DNA of 64,000 nucleotides from Salipiger bermudensis. Its GTDB lineage: Bacteria; Pseudomonadota; Alphaproteobacteria; Rhodobacterales; Rhodobacteraceae. The number at the start of each line of letters is the position of its first letter. Within the stretch, counting starts at the first letter, position 1. The DNA is taken from positions 310,001-374,000 of the forward strand of contig NZ_JAHVIA010000004.1 of the NCBI RefSeq assembly GCF_019801965.1, written 5' to 3'. The notes under the pieces were generated by a model. That model made no database searches and was not told the origin of the DNA. It worked only from the letters and a program-made list of their open reading frames with translations. This document shows, piece after piece, positions 16,114-24,745 of the stretch. Made by a program: the position numbers and the translations under genes.

Positions 16114-16746
16114 ATGAGTTTCCACGAGGTGAGATTTCCCGCCGACCTGAGCTTTGGCGCGCTGGGCGGGCCGGAGCGGCGCACCGATGTCATCGAGCTG
16201 AGCAGCGGCTTCGAGGAGCGCAACAGCCCCTGGGCGCATTCGCGTCGGCGCTATGATGCGGGGCTCGGCCTGCGCGGGCTCGACGATATCGCGCAGCTTC
16301 TGGCCTTCTTCGAGGCGCGGCACGGTCAGCTTTACGGGTTTCGCTGGAAGGACTGGGCCGATTACCGCTCCTGCAAACCCTCGGGGACGGTGAGCCCCGG
16401 CGACCAGGTCATTGCGCGGGGCGACGGGGCGACGCGCAGCTTCCAGTTGGTCAAGGTCTACCGCTCGGGCAGCGCCAGCTATGCCCGCCCGATCAGCAAG
16501 CCGGTGGCGGGCACGGTGATCGCCGCGGTGCAGGATGTGGAGATGCGCGAGGGGGTGCATTTCTCGCTCGATCTGACCACGGGGATGATCACCTTCACCG
16601 ATCCGCCGCTGGCGGGTGTCGAGATCACCGCCGGCTACGAGTTCGACGTGCCGGTGCGGTTCGATACCGAGCGCATCAACGTGAGCGTCGCGAGTTTCCA
16701 GGCCGGGCAGGCACCCGACGTGCCGGTGGTCGAGGTGCGGGTCTGA
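16114..16746 (+). CDS. GTA gene 12, distal tail protein (DUF2460)
   Basis: DUF2460/TIGR02217 protein of 210 aa, the distal tail ring below the tube. Markers: FHEVRFPADLSFGALGGPER at the start, GFEERNSPWAHSRRRYDAG near 32-50, FEARHGQLYGFRWKDWADYR near 68-87 and ITAGYEFDVPVRFDTERI near the end. GAGGAGAAG lies before the ATG. Confidence 0.88.
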   Translation: MSFHEVRFPADLSFGALGGPERRTDVIELSSGFEERNSPWAHSRRRYDAGLGLRGLDDIAQLLAFFEARHGQLYGFRWKDWADYRSCKPSGTVSPGDQVIARGDGATRSFQLVKVYRSGSASYARPISKPVAGTVIAAVQDVEMREGVHFSLDLTTGMITFTDPPLAGVEITAGYEFDVPVRFDTERINVSVASFQAGQAPDVPVVEVRV

Positions 16747-17627
16747 TGGGGGCGGCGGAGCTTCATGCGCATCTCGCCGGGGGCCTGGGCACCGTGGCGC
16801 GCTGCTGGGCGGTGACGCGGGCCGACGGCCTGCGCCTCGGTTTCACCGATCACGATTGCGATCTCTCGTTCGACGGGCTGAGTTTTCGCGCCGATACCGG
16901 GCTCAGCGCCAAGGCGTTGCAGCAGGCCACCGGGCTCTCGGTCGACAATTCCGAGGCCATGGGCGGGCTGCGCGACGATGCGTTGTCGGAGGCGGATATC
17001 GAGGCCGGGCGCTTTGACGGGGCCGAGGTCGCGGCTTGGCTGGTCAACTGGCGGGACGTGAGTCAGCGCCGGATGCTGTTCCGCGGCTCGATCGGCGAGA
17101 TCCGCCGGGCGGGTGGGGCCTTCCATGCCGAGCTGCGCGGACTGACCGAGGCACTGAACCGGCCCTTGGGGCGGGTCTTTCAGGGGCCTTGTACGGCGGT
17201 TCTGGGCGATGCGGCCTGCCGCGTCGATCTGGACGAGCCGGGGTATTTTCACGAGGGCACGGCCGTGCAGGTTGAGGCCAATCGCGAGCTGCTCTTCGGT
17301 GCGTTGAGCGGCTTTGAGAAGGGCTGGTTCCAGCGCGGTCGGCTGGTGGTGCTGAGCGGCGCCGCGGAGGGGCTGACGGGGGCGATCAAGCGCGACCGTT
17401 CCGGCGCTGAGGGCCGGCGCATCGAGCTTTGGCAGCCGCTGGGCGCGGCGCTGGTGGCGGGTGATCAGGTGCGGCTCGAGGCGGGCTGCGACAAGCGCTT
17501 CGAGACCTGCCGGCTGAAATTCAACAATGTGCTGAACTTTCAGGGCTTTCCCGACATCCCCGAGGAAGACTGGATGCTGGTGCACCCGACCCGGGCGAAG
17601 GCCAAGGCGGGGGGGAGCCGGCGATGA
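16746..17627 (+). CDS. GTA gene 13, tail hub protein (DUF2163) with four-Cys set
   Basis: Baseplate hub protein of 293 aa (DUF2163/BR0599-like). Features: FTDHDCDLSFDGLSFRAD near 33-50, LRGLTEALNRPLGRVFQGPC near 130-149, and the conserved end NNVLNFQGFPDIP. Four cysteines cluster in two pairs, C149/C158 and C248/C255, as needed for the iron-sulfur cluster reported for the RcGTA hub. Starts by a TGATG junction with g12 and overlaps g14 by ATGA. Confidence 0.88.
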   Translation: MGAAELHAHLAGGLGTVARCWAVTRADGLRLGFTDHDCDLSFDGLSFRADTGLSAKALQQATGLSVDNSEAMGGLRDDALSEADIEAGRFDGAEVAAWLVNWRDVSQRRMLFRGSIGEIRRAGGAFHAELRGLTEALNRPLGRVFQGPCTAVLGDAACRVDLDEPGYFHEGTAVQVEANRELLFGALSGFEKGWFQRGRLVVLSGAAEGLTGAIKRDRSGAEGRRIELWQPLGAALVAGDQVRLEAGCDKRFETCRLKFNNVLNFQGFPDIPEEDWMLVHPTRAKAKAGGSRR

Positions 17628-18061
17628 GCGCGCGGATCGTGAGCGCGGCGCGGGGTTGGATCGGCACGCCCTATCGCCACCAGGCCTCGCTCAAGGGGGC
17701 GGGCTGCGATTGCCTTGGCCTGGTGCGCGGGGTCTGGCGCGAGGTCGTCGGGGCGGAGCCGGAGGCGGTCCCGGCCTATAGCCGCGACTGGTCGGAGCCG
17801 CAGGGCGAGGAGGCGCTGCTGGCCGCCGCGCTGCGCCACATGGCGCGCAAGCCGCTCGAGCAGGAGGCGGAGGGCGATGTCCTGCTGTTTCGCATGCGTG
17901 ACGGCTCGGTGGCCAAACATCTCGGCCTCCAGGCCGGTCTTGGCGAGGCGGCAAGCTTCGTTCATGCCTATAGCGGCCACGGCGTCGTCGAAAGCCGGCT
18001 GAGCCGGCCCTGGCGCCGTCGGCTGGCGGCGCGTTTCGCGTTCCCGGAAGGAGCAAGCTGA
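17624..18061 (+). CDS. GTA gene 14, NlpC/P60 cell-wall peptidase
   Basis: 145-aa NlpC/P60-family cysteine peptidase located at the tail tip; in RcGTA this enzyme cuts peptidoglycan to let DNA into the recipient. The start ARGWIGTPYRHQASLKGAGC leads to the catalytic Cys in GCDCLGLVRGVWRE near residues 27-40. The catalytic His is probably in KHLGLQ near 97. ATGA overlap with g13 and a one-base junction with g15. Confidence 0.88.
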   Translation: MSARIVSAARGWIGTPYRHQASLKGAGCDCLGLVRGVWREVVGAEPEAVPAYSRDWSEPQGEEALLAAALRHMARKPLEQEAEGDVLLFRMRDGSVAKHLGLQAGLGEAASFVHAYSGHGVVESRLSRPWRRRLAARFAFPEGAS

Positions 18062-21000
18062 TGGCGACAATCGTCTTTTCCGCCGTGGGCGCCGCCGTCG
18101 GCAGCGCCATCGGGGGCTCGATCCTCGGCCTGTCGATGACCGCGGTGGGCCGGTTCATCGGCGCCAGCCTCGGCCGCGCGCTCGACCAGCGTCTGCTGGG
18201 GCAGGGCTCGGAAAGCGTCGAGACCGGGCGCATAGACCGCTTCTTCCTCAGCGGCGCCGGCGAGGGCGCGGCGATCCCGCAGGCCTATGGCCGGATGCGG
18301 CTGGGCGGGCAGGTGATCTGGGCCACCGAGTTTCGCGAGCGGGTCGACAAGGAGAAGGTCGGCGGCGGCAAGGGCGGCTCTTCGAGCCAGACCGTGAAGA
18401 GCTACAGCTACTCCCTGAGCCTGGCGCTGGCGCTGTGCGAGGGCGAGATCACCAGCGTCAACCGGGTGTGGGCGGATGGCGCGGAGATCCCCGTCGGTGA
18501 TCTCAACATGCGGGTCTATACCGGCAGCATGGACCAGCTGCCCGATCCCAAGATCGAGGCGGTGGAGGGCGTGGGGCAGGTGCCGGCCTATCGCGGCACC
18601 GCCTACGTGGTGATCGAGGACATGGCGCTGGAGAATTACGGCAACCGGGTGCCGCAGTTGAGCTTCGAGGTCACCCGCCCGGTGCAGGACGATCCCGAGG
18701 ACGTGCCGCACATCATCCGCGCCGTGGCGATGATCCCGGGCACCGGGGAATACGCGCTGGCGACCGAGCCGGTGCATATGGGCTACAGCGAGAACGGCTC
18801 GGGGCTGCCGAACGTCAACAGCCCCGCCGAGGCGCCGGATTTCAACGTCTCGCTCGACCATCTGACAGAGGAGGTGCCGGGCTGCGGCGCGGTCTCGCTG
18901 GTGGTGAGCTGGTTCGGGGGCGACCTGCGCTGCGGCTCCTGCGAGATCCGCCCGAAGGTCGAGCAAAAGCAATTTGAGTCGAAAAACATGCCGTGGCAGG
19001 TCTGCGGCGTCACGCGGGGCATGGCGGAGGCGGTGCCCGAGCACGAGGGCCGCCCGGTCTATGGCGGCACGCCCTGCGATGCCTCGGTGATCCAGGCGAT
19101 CCGACGCATGGACACGCAGGGGCTCGACGTCATGGTCTACCCGTTCATCCTGATGGACCAGATGGCGGGCAACGGCCTGCCGGACCCGTGGAGCGACGCC
19201 GAGGACCAGCCCGAACTGCCATGGCGCGGGCGCATCACGCTCGATGTCGCGCCGGGGCGGCCCGACTCGCCCGATGGCACGGCGGCGGCGGAGGCGCAGG
19301 TGGCGGCATTCTTCGGCACCGCGCATGCCTCGGATTTCACCGTCTCAGATGGCGCGGTGAGCTATGCCGGGCCCGAGGAATGGAGCTATCGCCGCTTCAT
19401 CCTGCACCACGCGGCGCTCTGCGCGGCGGCTGGGGGCGTCGAGGCGTTCTGCATCGGCTCGGAGATGCGCAGCCTGACATGGATCCGCGGCGCGGGCGGC
19501 TTCCCGGCGGTGGCGGCGCTGCGCGCGCTGGCCGCCGAGTGCCGGGCGATCCTCGGGCCGGAGGTCAAGCTCAGCTACGCCGCCGACTGGTCAGAATATT
19601 TCGGCTATCACCCGCAGGACGGCTCGGGCGATGTTTATTTCCATCTCGATCCGCTGTGGTCGGATGACAAGATCGATTTCATCGGCATCGACAATTACAT
19701 GCCGCTCTCCGATTGGCGCGATGGCAGCGAGCACGCCGATGCCCACTGGGGCGCGGTCTATGACCCGGGCTACCTGATGGCCAACGTGGCAGGCGGCGAA
19801 GGCTATGACTGGTATTACCCCTCGCAGCAGGCCCGCGACGCGCAGCGCCGGGAGCCGATCACCGATGGTGCGCATTCCGAGCCGTGGGTGTTCCGCTACA
19901 AGGACCTTCGCGGCTGGTGGCAGAATGCCCATCACGAGCGCATCGGCGGCGTGCGTCAGTCCAATCCCACCGGCTGGGTGCCGGGATCGAAACCGATCCG
20001 CTTCACCGAGCTTGGCTGCCCCGCGGTCGACAAGGGCACCAACCAGCCCAACAAGTTCCTCGATCCGAAGAGCTCCGAGAGCGATCTTCCGCATTATTCC
20101 AATGGTCTGCGCGACGAGCTGATCCAGCGCCAGTACCTGCGTGCGATGCATGGCTACTGGAGCGATCCGGCCAACAACCCGGTCTCGGAGGAATATGGCG
20201 CGCCGATGCTCGACATGGAGCGCGCCTATGTCTGGGCCTGGGATGCGCGGCCCTACCCGTGGTTTCCGGGGCTCTCGGAGCTCTGGGCGGATGGCGACAA
20301 CTACCGGCGCGGGCACTGGATCAATGGCCGAGTGTCGTCGCGCACGCTGGCCTCGGTGGTGGCCGAGATCTGCGAGCGGGCGGGGCTGCGGGACTATGAC
20401 GTGAGCGCGCTGCATGGCTGGGTGCGCGGCTACGTGGTCGGCGCGGTGGCCGATTCGCGGCGTGCACTGCAGCCGCTGATGCTGGCGCATGGCTTCGACG
20501 CGATGGAGCGCGACGGGGCGCTCACCTTCATCCTGCGCCGCGACCGCCCGGTGCAGCCGCTGGCGCTGTCGGAGCTGGCCGTGTCGGGCGAGCTCGACGG
20601 CGATCTGGTGCAGATCCGCGCCGCCGAGGCCGAGATGGCGGGACGGGTGCGGCTGCGCTTTCTCGAGGCCGATGGCGACCACGTCGCGGTCGCCGAGGAG
20701 ACGGTGCTGCCCGACGACCGCACCCACGCGGTGGCCGAGACCGAGCTGCCGATGGAACTGACCCGGCGCGAGGCGCGGCTGACGCTGGAGCGCTGGCTCG
20801 CCGAGGCGCGGGTTGCGCGCGACACGCTGCGGTTCTCGCTGCCGCCGTCGCGGCTCGAGGTCAGCGCGGGCGACATCGTCTCGCTGCCGGGGGAGGCGGG
20901 AGAGGTGGTCGCACGGGTCGATCGGGTCGAGATCGGGGCGCAGCAGATGGTCGAGGCAGTGCGCTTCGAGCCCGAAGTCCACCTGCCGTCCGACTTCCCT

Positions 21001-21960
21001 GACGATGCCGCGATCCTGCGCGGCTTCGTGCCGGCGGTGCAGGTGCTGCCGCTGTTTCTCGACCTGCCGCTGATCACCGGCGACGAGATCCCCCATGCGC
21101 CGCATCTGGCACTCACCGCGGAGCCCTGGCCCGGCTCGGTGGCGGTCTACGATTCCGCCTCGGATGCCGATTATGCGCTGAACGAGATCATCGCAGCGCG
21201 CTCCGCCGTGGGCGTGACCGAGACGGCACTGGCGCGCGCGCCCTCGGGGCGGATCGACCGGGGCGCGGCGCTGCAGGTGCGGATGCTCTCGGGAGAGCTG
21301 GCCTCGATCGACGACGAGGGGCTGCTTGGCGGCGGCAATCTCATGGCGATCGGCGATGGCAGCCCCGGCGGCTGGGAGCTGTTCCAGTTCCGTGACGCCC
21401 AGATGGCGGGCGAGGGCACGTGGCTCCTGAGCCACCGGCTGCGCGGCCAGCTCGGCACCGATGCGCTGATGTCCGAGGTCTGGCCGGCGGGCTCGTGGGT
21501 TGTCCGGCTCGACGGGGTGCCGCAGCAGATCGCGCTGGCCGCGGCGCTGAGGCGGCAGCAGCGGCATTACCGCATCGGCCCGGCGCGGCGCGGCTATGAC
21601 GATCTGAGCTACGTCCACGAGACCCATGCCTTTGACGGAAACGGTCTGCGGCCCTTCAGCCCGGTGCATCTGCGGGCCGAGGATCAGGGCGGCACGCTGG
21701 CGTTGAGCTGGATTCGGCGCACCCGCATCGACGGCGATGACTGGGAGCTCGCCGAGGTGCCGCTGGGCGAGGAGCAGGAACTCTACGTGGTCCGCGTGAC
21801 GCAGGGCGGGGCGGTGCTGCGCAGCGCGCAGGTCAGTGCGCCCGCGTGGAGCTACGATCCGGCGGAAGACGGGCTCACCGGGCTCTTCGCCATCGAGGTG
21901 GCGCAGGTCTCGGCGCGCTACGGGCCGGGGCCGTTCGCAAGGTTGCCGCTCTCCGCATGA
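18061..21960 (+). CDS. GTA gene 15, megatron/host-specificity tail protein
   Basis: Largest GTA protein, 1299 aa, forming the central tail-fibre/baseplate complex that contacts the recipient and delivers DNA. A Gly/Ala-rich hydrophobic N-terminus (VGAAVGSAIGGSILGLS) is followed by a tail-assembly part (YGRMRLGGQVIWATEF near 80). The GTA TIM-barrel-like domain spans roughly residues 420-740: CIGSEMRSLTWIRG, LSYAADWSEYFGYHP and DFIGIDNYMPLSDWRD. A phage-tail_3 type region and a C-terminal receptor-side domain come after. Length and order agree with RcGTA g15. No frameshift was seen. Confidence 0.93.
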   Translation: MATIVFSAVGAAVGSAIGGSILGLSMTAVGRFIGASLGRALDQRLLGQGSESVETGRIDRFFLSGAGEGAAIPQAYGRMRLGGQVIWATEFRERVDKEKVGGGKGGSSSQTVKSYSYSLSLALALCEGEITSVNRVWADGAEIPVGDLNMRVYTGSMDQLPDPKIEAVEGVGQVPAYRGTAYVVIEDMALENYGNRVPQLSFEVTRPVQDDPEDVPHIIRAVAMIPGTGEYALATEPVHMGYSENGSGLPNVNSPAEAPDFNVSLDHLTEEVPGCGAVSLVVSWFGGDLRCGSCEIRPKVEQKQFESKNMPWQVCGVTRGMAEAVPEHEGRPVYGGTPCDASVIQAIRRMDTQGLDVMVYPFILMDQMAGNGLPDPWSDAEDQPELPWRGRITLDVAPGRPDSPDGTAAAEAQVAAFFGTAHASDFTVSDGAVSYAGPEEWSYRRFILHHAALCAAAGGVEAFCIGSEMRSLTWIRGAGGFPAVAALRALAAECRAILGPEVKLSYAADWSEYFGYHPQDGSGDVYFHLDPLWSDDKIDFIGIDNYMPLSDWRDGSEHADAHWGAVYDPGYLMANVAGGEGYDWYYPSQQARDAQRREPITDGAHSEPWVFRYKDLRGWWQNAHHERIGGVRQSNPTGWVPGSKPIRFTELGCPAVDKGTNQPNKFLDPKSSESDLPHYSNGLRDELIQRQYLRAMHGYWSDPANNPVSEEYGAPMLDMERAYVWAWDARPYPWFPGLSELWADGDNYRRGHWINGRVSSRTLASVVAEICERAGLRDYDVSALHGWVRGYVVGAVADSRRALQPLMLAHGFDAMERDGALTFILRRDRPVQPLALSELAVSGELDGDLVQIRAAEAEMAGRVRLRFLEADGDHVAVAEETVLPDDRTHAVAETELPMELTRREARLTLERWLAEARVARDTLRFSLPPSRLEVSAGDIVSLPGEAGEVVARVDRVEIGAQQMVEAVRFEPEVHLPSDFPDDAAILRGFVPAVQVLPLFLDLPLITGDEIPHAPHLALTAEPWPGSVAVYDSASDADYALNEIIAARSAVGVTETALARAPSGRIDRGAALQVRMLSGELASIDDEGLLGGGNLMAIGDGSPGGWELFQFRDAQMAGEGTWLLSHRLRGQLGTDALMSEVWPAGSWVVRLDGVPQQIALAAALRRQQRHYRIGPARRGYDDLSYVHETHAFDGNGLRPFSPVHLRAEDQGGTLALSWIRRTRIDGDDWELAEVPLGEEQELYVVRVTQGGAVLRSAQVSAPAWSYDPAEDGLTGLFAIEVAQVSARYGPGPFARLPLSA

Positions 21961-22238
21961 GGCCGGTGCTGCATGGCGACGTCATCTGCGCCGCCTGCGC
22001 CTTGCTGGCGGTGCGGCGCGGCGCGCGCTGGCGGCTGGCGCGCGAGATCGTGGCGCAGGCCGATGCCGCCGACCGCTACCGCCGCCATTTCGGGCGCGCC
22101 CATGCCGAGTGGGGCAATGGCACGCTGATGGCCGCGGCGCTGTCGCGCCCCGTCGCGCCGGAGCGCAGGCTCGACGATCCCGAATATGCCGATTGCCTTA
22201 TCCTCGTGCTCGAGGCGGTGCGGCTGCGGCATCGATGA
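21957..22238 (+). CDS. Small GTA-linked protein downstream of g15 (DUF7742-like)
   Basis: 93-aa protein that starts in an ATGA overlap with the g15 stop. It is Ala/Arg-rich and helical: MRPVLHGDVICAACALLAV, then ADAADRYRRHFGRAHAEWGN, then LDDPEYADCLILVLEAV. A small gene of this type follows g15 in other Rhodobacterales GTA clusters (the rcc01699 position; I believe it is named DUF7742). The function is not known to me. The coupling suggests it is made with the tail proteins. Confidence 0.6.
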   Translation: MRPVLHGDVICAACALLAVRRGARWRLAREIVAQADAADRYRRHFGRAHAEWGNGTLMAAALSRPVAPERRLDDPEYADCLILVLEAVRLRHR

Positions 22239-22319
22239 GGGACCCGGCTTCGCGAAATCATCAGCAGGCGAAATTCAAACCATCACGGTTTTGCGTTTCA
22301 GCCGCCTCGGCCTATCTGC

Positions 22320-22325
22320 TATAAC
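22320..22325 (+). promoter_or_regulatory. Possible -10 element of cysE
   Basis: TATAAC lies 24 nt before the cysE start in an otherwise GC-rich gap. The best -35 partner at 17 bp (TTCAGC) is weak. Listed as a candidate only. Confidence 0.28.
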
Positions 22326-22348
22326 AGCCGGATCAAACGGAGGTTACG

Positions 22349-23167
22349 ATGGCCGAAACCCGTGCAAGGATTGCCGAGCTGGACCCGGTCTGGGCCCGCA
22401 TCACCCGCGAAGCCGAACAGGCCGTCGCGGACGAGCCGCTGCTTGGCGGCATGGTGCATGTCTCGGTGCTGCACCACGCCACCATCGAGGGCGCGCTCGC
22501 CTTCCGGATCTCGATGAAGCTCGCCAACGGCGAGATGTCGGAGCAGATCCTGCGCGAGATCTGCGACGAGGCCTATGCCTCCGACCCGTGGCTGGCGCGC
22601 GCCGCGCGGGCCGATATCCGTGCCACGCACGATCGCGACCCGGCCTGCCACCGCTTCCTGCAGCCGCTGCTCTATTTCAAGGGCTTCCAGGCGGTGCAGA
22701 GCCAGCGCGTGTCGCATTGGCTGTGGGGGCAGGGGCGCAAGGATCTGGCATTCTTCTTCCAGATGCGCGCCTCCGAGCTCTTCGGGGTCGACATTCACCC
22801 GGCGGCCGAGATCGGCCAGGGCATCATGATCGACCACGCGCACTCCATCGTCATCGGCGAGACCGCGAAGGTCGGCAACGATGTCTCGATCCTGCACTCG
22901 GTGACGCTGGGCGGCACCGGCAAGGAAGACGAGGACCGTCACCCGAAGATCGGCGACGGTGTGCTGATCGGCGCGGGCGCGAAAGTGCTGGGCAATATTC
23001 ACATCGGCAACGGCTCGCGGATTGCCGCGGGCTCGGTGGTGCTGGAAGAGGTGCCGCCCTGCAAGACCGTGGCCGGGGTGCCGGCGAAGATCGTCGGAGA
23101 CGCCGGCTGCGATCAGCCGTCGCGCAACATGGATCAGAAGCTCACCGGCTGCAATTGCAGCGGCTGA
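22349..23167 (+). CDS. cysE: Serine O-acetyltransferase
   Basis: First committed step of cysteine synthesis: L-serine plus acetyl-CoA gives O-acetylserine. 272 aa. The N-terminal helical SATase domain covers about residues 10-110 (DPVWARITREAEQAVADEPL). The left-handed beta-helix with hexapeptide repeats follows: IHPAAEIGQGIMIDHAHSIV, GETAKVGNDVSILHSVTLGG and IGAGAKVLGNIHIG. The C-terminal tail carries the usual acyltransferase/cysteine feedback region. GGAGG precedes the ATG. cysE lies next to GTA clusters in several Rhodobacterales, so this is probably the ancestral neighbour rather than a GTA gene. Confidence 0.95.
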   Translation: MAETRARIAELDPVWARITREAEQAVADEPLLGGMVHVSVLHHATIEGALAFRISMKLANGEMSEQILREICDEAYASDPWLARAARADIRATHDRDPACHRFLQPLLYFKGFQAVQSQRVSHWLWGQGRKDLAFFFQMRASELFGVDIHPAAEIGQGIMIDHAHSIVIGETAKVGNDVSILHSVTLGGTGKEDEDRHPKIGDGVLIGAGAKVLGNIHIGNGSRIAAGSVVLEEVPPCKTVAGVPAKIVGDAGCDQPSRNMDQKLTGCNCSG

Positions 23168-23222
23168 GCCGGGGCCGCTCGGGACACGGGCCGAGCCGAC
23201 AAGGGCGGAGCTGGCACGGGCC

Positions 23223-23282
23223 CCGAGCCGAAACAGACCGAGCCGAAACAGACCGAGCCGAAACAGACCGAGCCGAAACAGG
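23223..23282. repeat. 15-bp tandem repeat, four copies
   Basis: CCGAGCCGAAACAGA is repeated four times head to tail (the last copy ends in G), with a degenerate partial copy around 23191. It lies between the cysE stop and its terminator. No protein is expected here. The array is a likely length-variable locus. Confidence 0.9.
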
Positions 23283-23284
23283 AA

Positions 23285-23318
23285 GGGCCGGGTTCCCAGC
23301 GAGGAACCCGGCCCTTTT
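23285..23318 (+). terminator. Intrinsic terminator after cysE
   Basis: A perfect 12-bp stem (GGGCCGGGTTCC with its complement) closes CAGCGA and is followed by TTTT. It ends cysE transcription and lies 20 nt from the end of the convergent MFS gene, which it may also serve. Confidence 0.88.
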
Positions 23319-23337
23319 CATGTCTGGGAGCGGAGGC

Positions 23338-24525
23338 TTACTCCGCCGGCACCACCGCGCCGCGGCGCGGGCGGGCGTCGAGCCAGGCGAGCCCCAGCAC
23401 CGCGACACCGGCCGCCCCGAGCCCCGCGCCGACGATGCCGGTGGCGCTGAAGCCGTGGCCCGCCGCCAGTGCCATGCCCGCGAGCCACGGGCCGAGCGCG
23501 TTGGCGGCGTTGAAGGCGGCGTGGTTGAGCGCGGCGGCGAGGGTCTGGCCTTCGCCGGCCACGTCCATCAGGCGCATCTGCAGCGGGATCACCAGGCCGG
23601 CGGTCAGGCCGAGCGCCATCACCACGAGGATCATCGCGATCCACTGGCCCATCACCGCGGCGTAGATCAGCGAGCAGACCACCATGCCGATCAGCAGCAG
23701 CAGGGTGCCGCCAAAATGCGACCACGCCGCGAGGCGTCCGGCGTAGTAATTGCCGGCGGTGGCGCCGATGCCGAAGCAGGACAGCGCCAGCGGGATCGCC
23801 CAGGCGGGGGCGTCGGTGGCCGAGATCAGCGCGGCGGAGAAGTAGGAATAGACCGCGAAGACCGCGCCGAAGCCCACGGCGCCCACCGCCAGCGTCAGCC
23901 AGACGGCACGGTTGGCCAGCGCCGAGAGCTCGCGCAGCGGGCTCGCCGCGGGGCCGTCCTGCGGCTGGGGCGCGACGCGGGCGATCATCAGCGCCGAGCC
24001 GGCGGCGATCACCGCGACCAGAACGAAGCACCAGCGCCAGCCGAAATACTGCCCGATGGCGCCGGCGGCGGGCACGCCGATGACATTGGCGATGGTCAGT
24101 CCCATCAGCACCTGCGCTACCCCCGCGGCCTTGCGGCCCGGCGGCATCATCTCGGCAGCAAAGAGCATGCCGATGCCGAGGAATGCGCCGTGCGGCAGGC
24201 CGGAGAGGACGCGCGCGATCACCAGCGTGTCGAGCCCGGTGGCGAGCGCGGTCAGCACGTTGGTCAGCATGAAAACTGCCATCAGAAGTACCAGCAGCAG
24301 CTTGCGCGGCAGCATGCTGCCCAGCACGGCCAGCACAGGTGCGCCGACCACCACGCCGATGGCATAGCCGCTCACCGCGAAGCCGGCCTCGGGCTCGGTG
24401 ACGCCGAGATCAAGCGCGTAATAGGGCAGGAGGCCCATTGCGGCGAACTCGGTCACCCCGATGGCGAAGGCGCCAAGGGCGAGTGACAGGATCGTCAGGC
24501 GGGCCTGGCGGTCGGTATAGACCAT
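23338..24525 (-). CDS. MFS transporter, DHA1 (AraJ/YdhP-like) family
   Basis: Inner-membrane major facilitator protein of 395 aa with about 12 hydrophobic segments. The N-terminal half has the typical DHA1 drug-efflux look: GAFAIGVTEFAAMGLLPYYA near residues 18-37 (the G-(T/V)-(T/S)-E-F motif of AraJ-like members), and VSGYAIGVVVGAPVLAVLGS near 50 with a shortened motif A region. Exported substrate is unknown: sugar-like or toxic compounds in relatives. Start chosen at 24525 with GGAG nine nt upstream. Convergent with cysE. Confidence 0.85.
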   Translation of the reverse strand: MVYTDRQARLTILSLALGAFAIGVTEFAAMGLLPYYALDLGVTEPEAGFAVSGYAIGVVVGAPVLAVLGSMLPRKLLLVLLMAVFMLTNVLTALATGLDTLVIARVLSGLPHGAFLGIGMLFAAEMMPPGRKAAGVAQVLMGLTIANVIGVPAAGAIGQYFGWRWCFVLVAVIAAGSALMIARVAPQPQDGPAASPLRELSALANRAVWLTLAVGAVGFGAVFAVYSYFSAALISATDAPAWAIPLALSCFGIGATAGNYYAGRLAAWSHFGGTLLLLIGMVVCSLIYAAVMGQWIAMILVVMALGLTAGLVIPLQMRLMDVAGEGQTLAAALNHAAFNAANALGPWLAGMALAAGHGFSATGIVGAGLGAAGVAVLGLAWLDARPRRGAVVPAE

Positions 24526-24683
24526 GGATGAGCTCCGGAGTGTCGGGGTGTGTGTCGGGGGTCTTGGACGGCAGGCGTGGAGACGCCTGCCGCATTGCAG
24601 CATGTCTTACGCTAACGAGTCCGAGGGGGGCCGCACAAGCCGGGTTCTCTGCAAGGGGGCCATGCGCCGGAAACATACATCCG

Positions 24684-24719
24684 GGAAAAAGGAAACGCCC
24701 GCCGGTGGGCGGCGGGCGT
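24684..24719 (-). terminator. Intrinsic terminator of the pdh operon
   Basis: Read on the minus strand, a 10-bp stem (ACGCCCGCCG/CGGCGGGCGT, 5-nt loop) is followed by TTTCCTTTTTT. It sits 27 nt after the pdhC stop. Confidence 0.82.
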
Positions 24720-24745
24720 CTCAATGATGCGGTCCTGACGACAGA

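Noticed and set aside
19591-21669. A 692-codon minus-strand frame within g15
   Set aside because: Shadow of the GTA tail gene; composition is typical of reverse-frame translation.
7362-22238. The phage-like cluster as an ordinary prophage
   Set aside because: No integrase, attachment repeats, repressor, replication or lysis genes; the gene set and order match a gene transfer agent.
23223-23282. The 15-bp repeats as a coding repeat protein
   Set aside because: Open frames exist because 15 is a multiple of three, but they have no start signal and run into the terminator.
22186-24486. A 766-codon plus-strand frame across cysE and the MFS gene
   Set aside because: It crosses the 15-bp tandem repeat and terminator and is out of frame with cysE; no domain.
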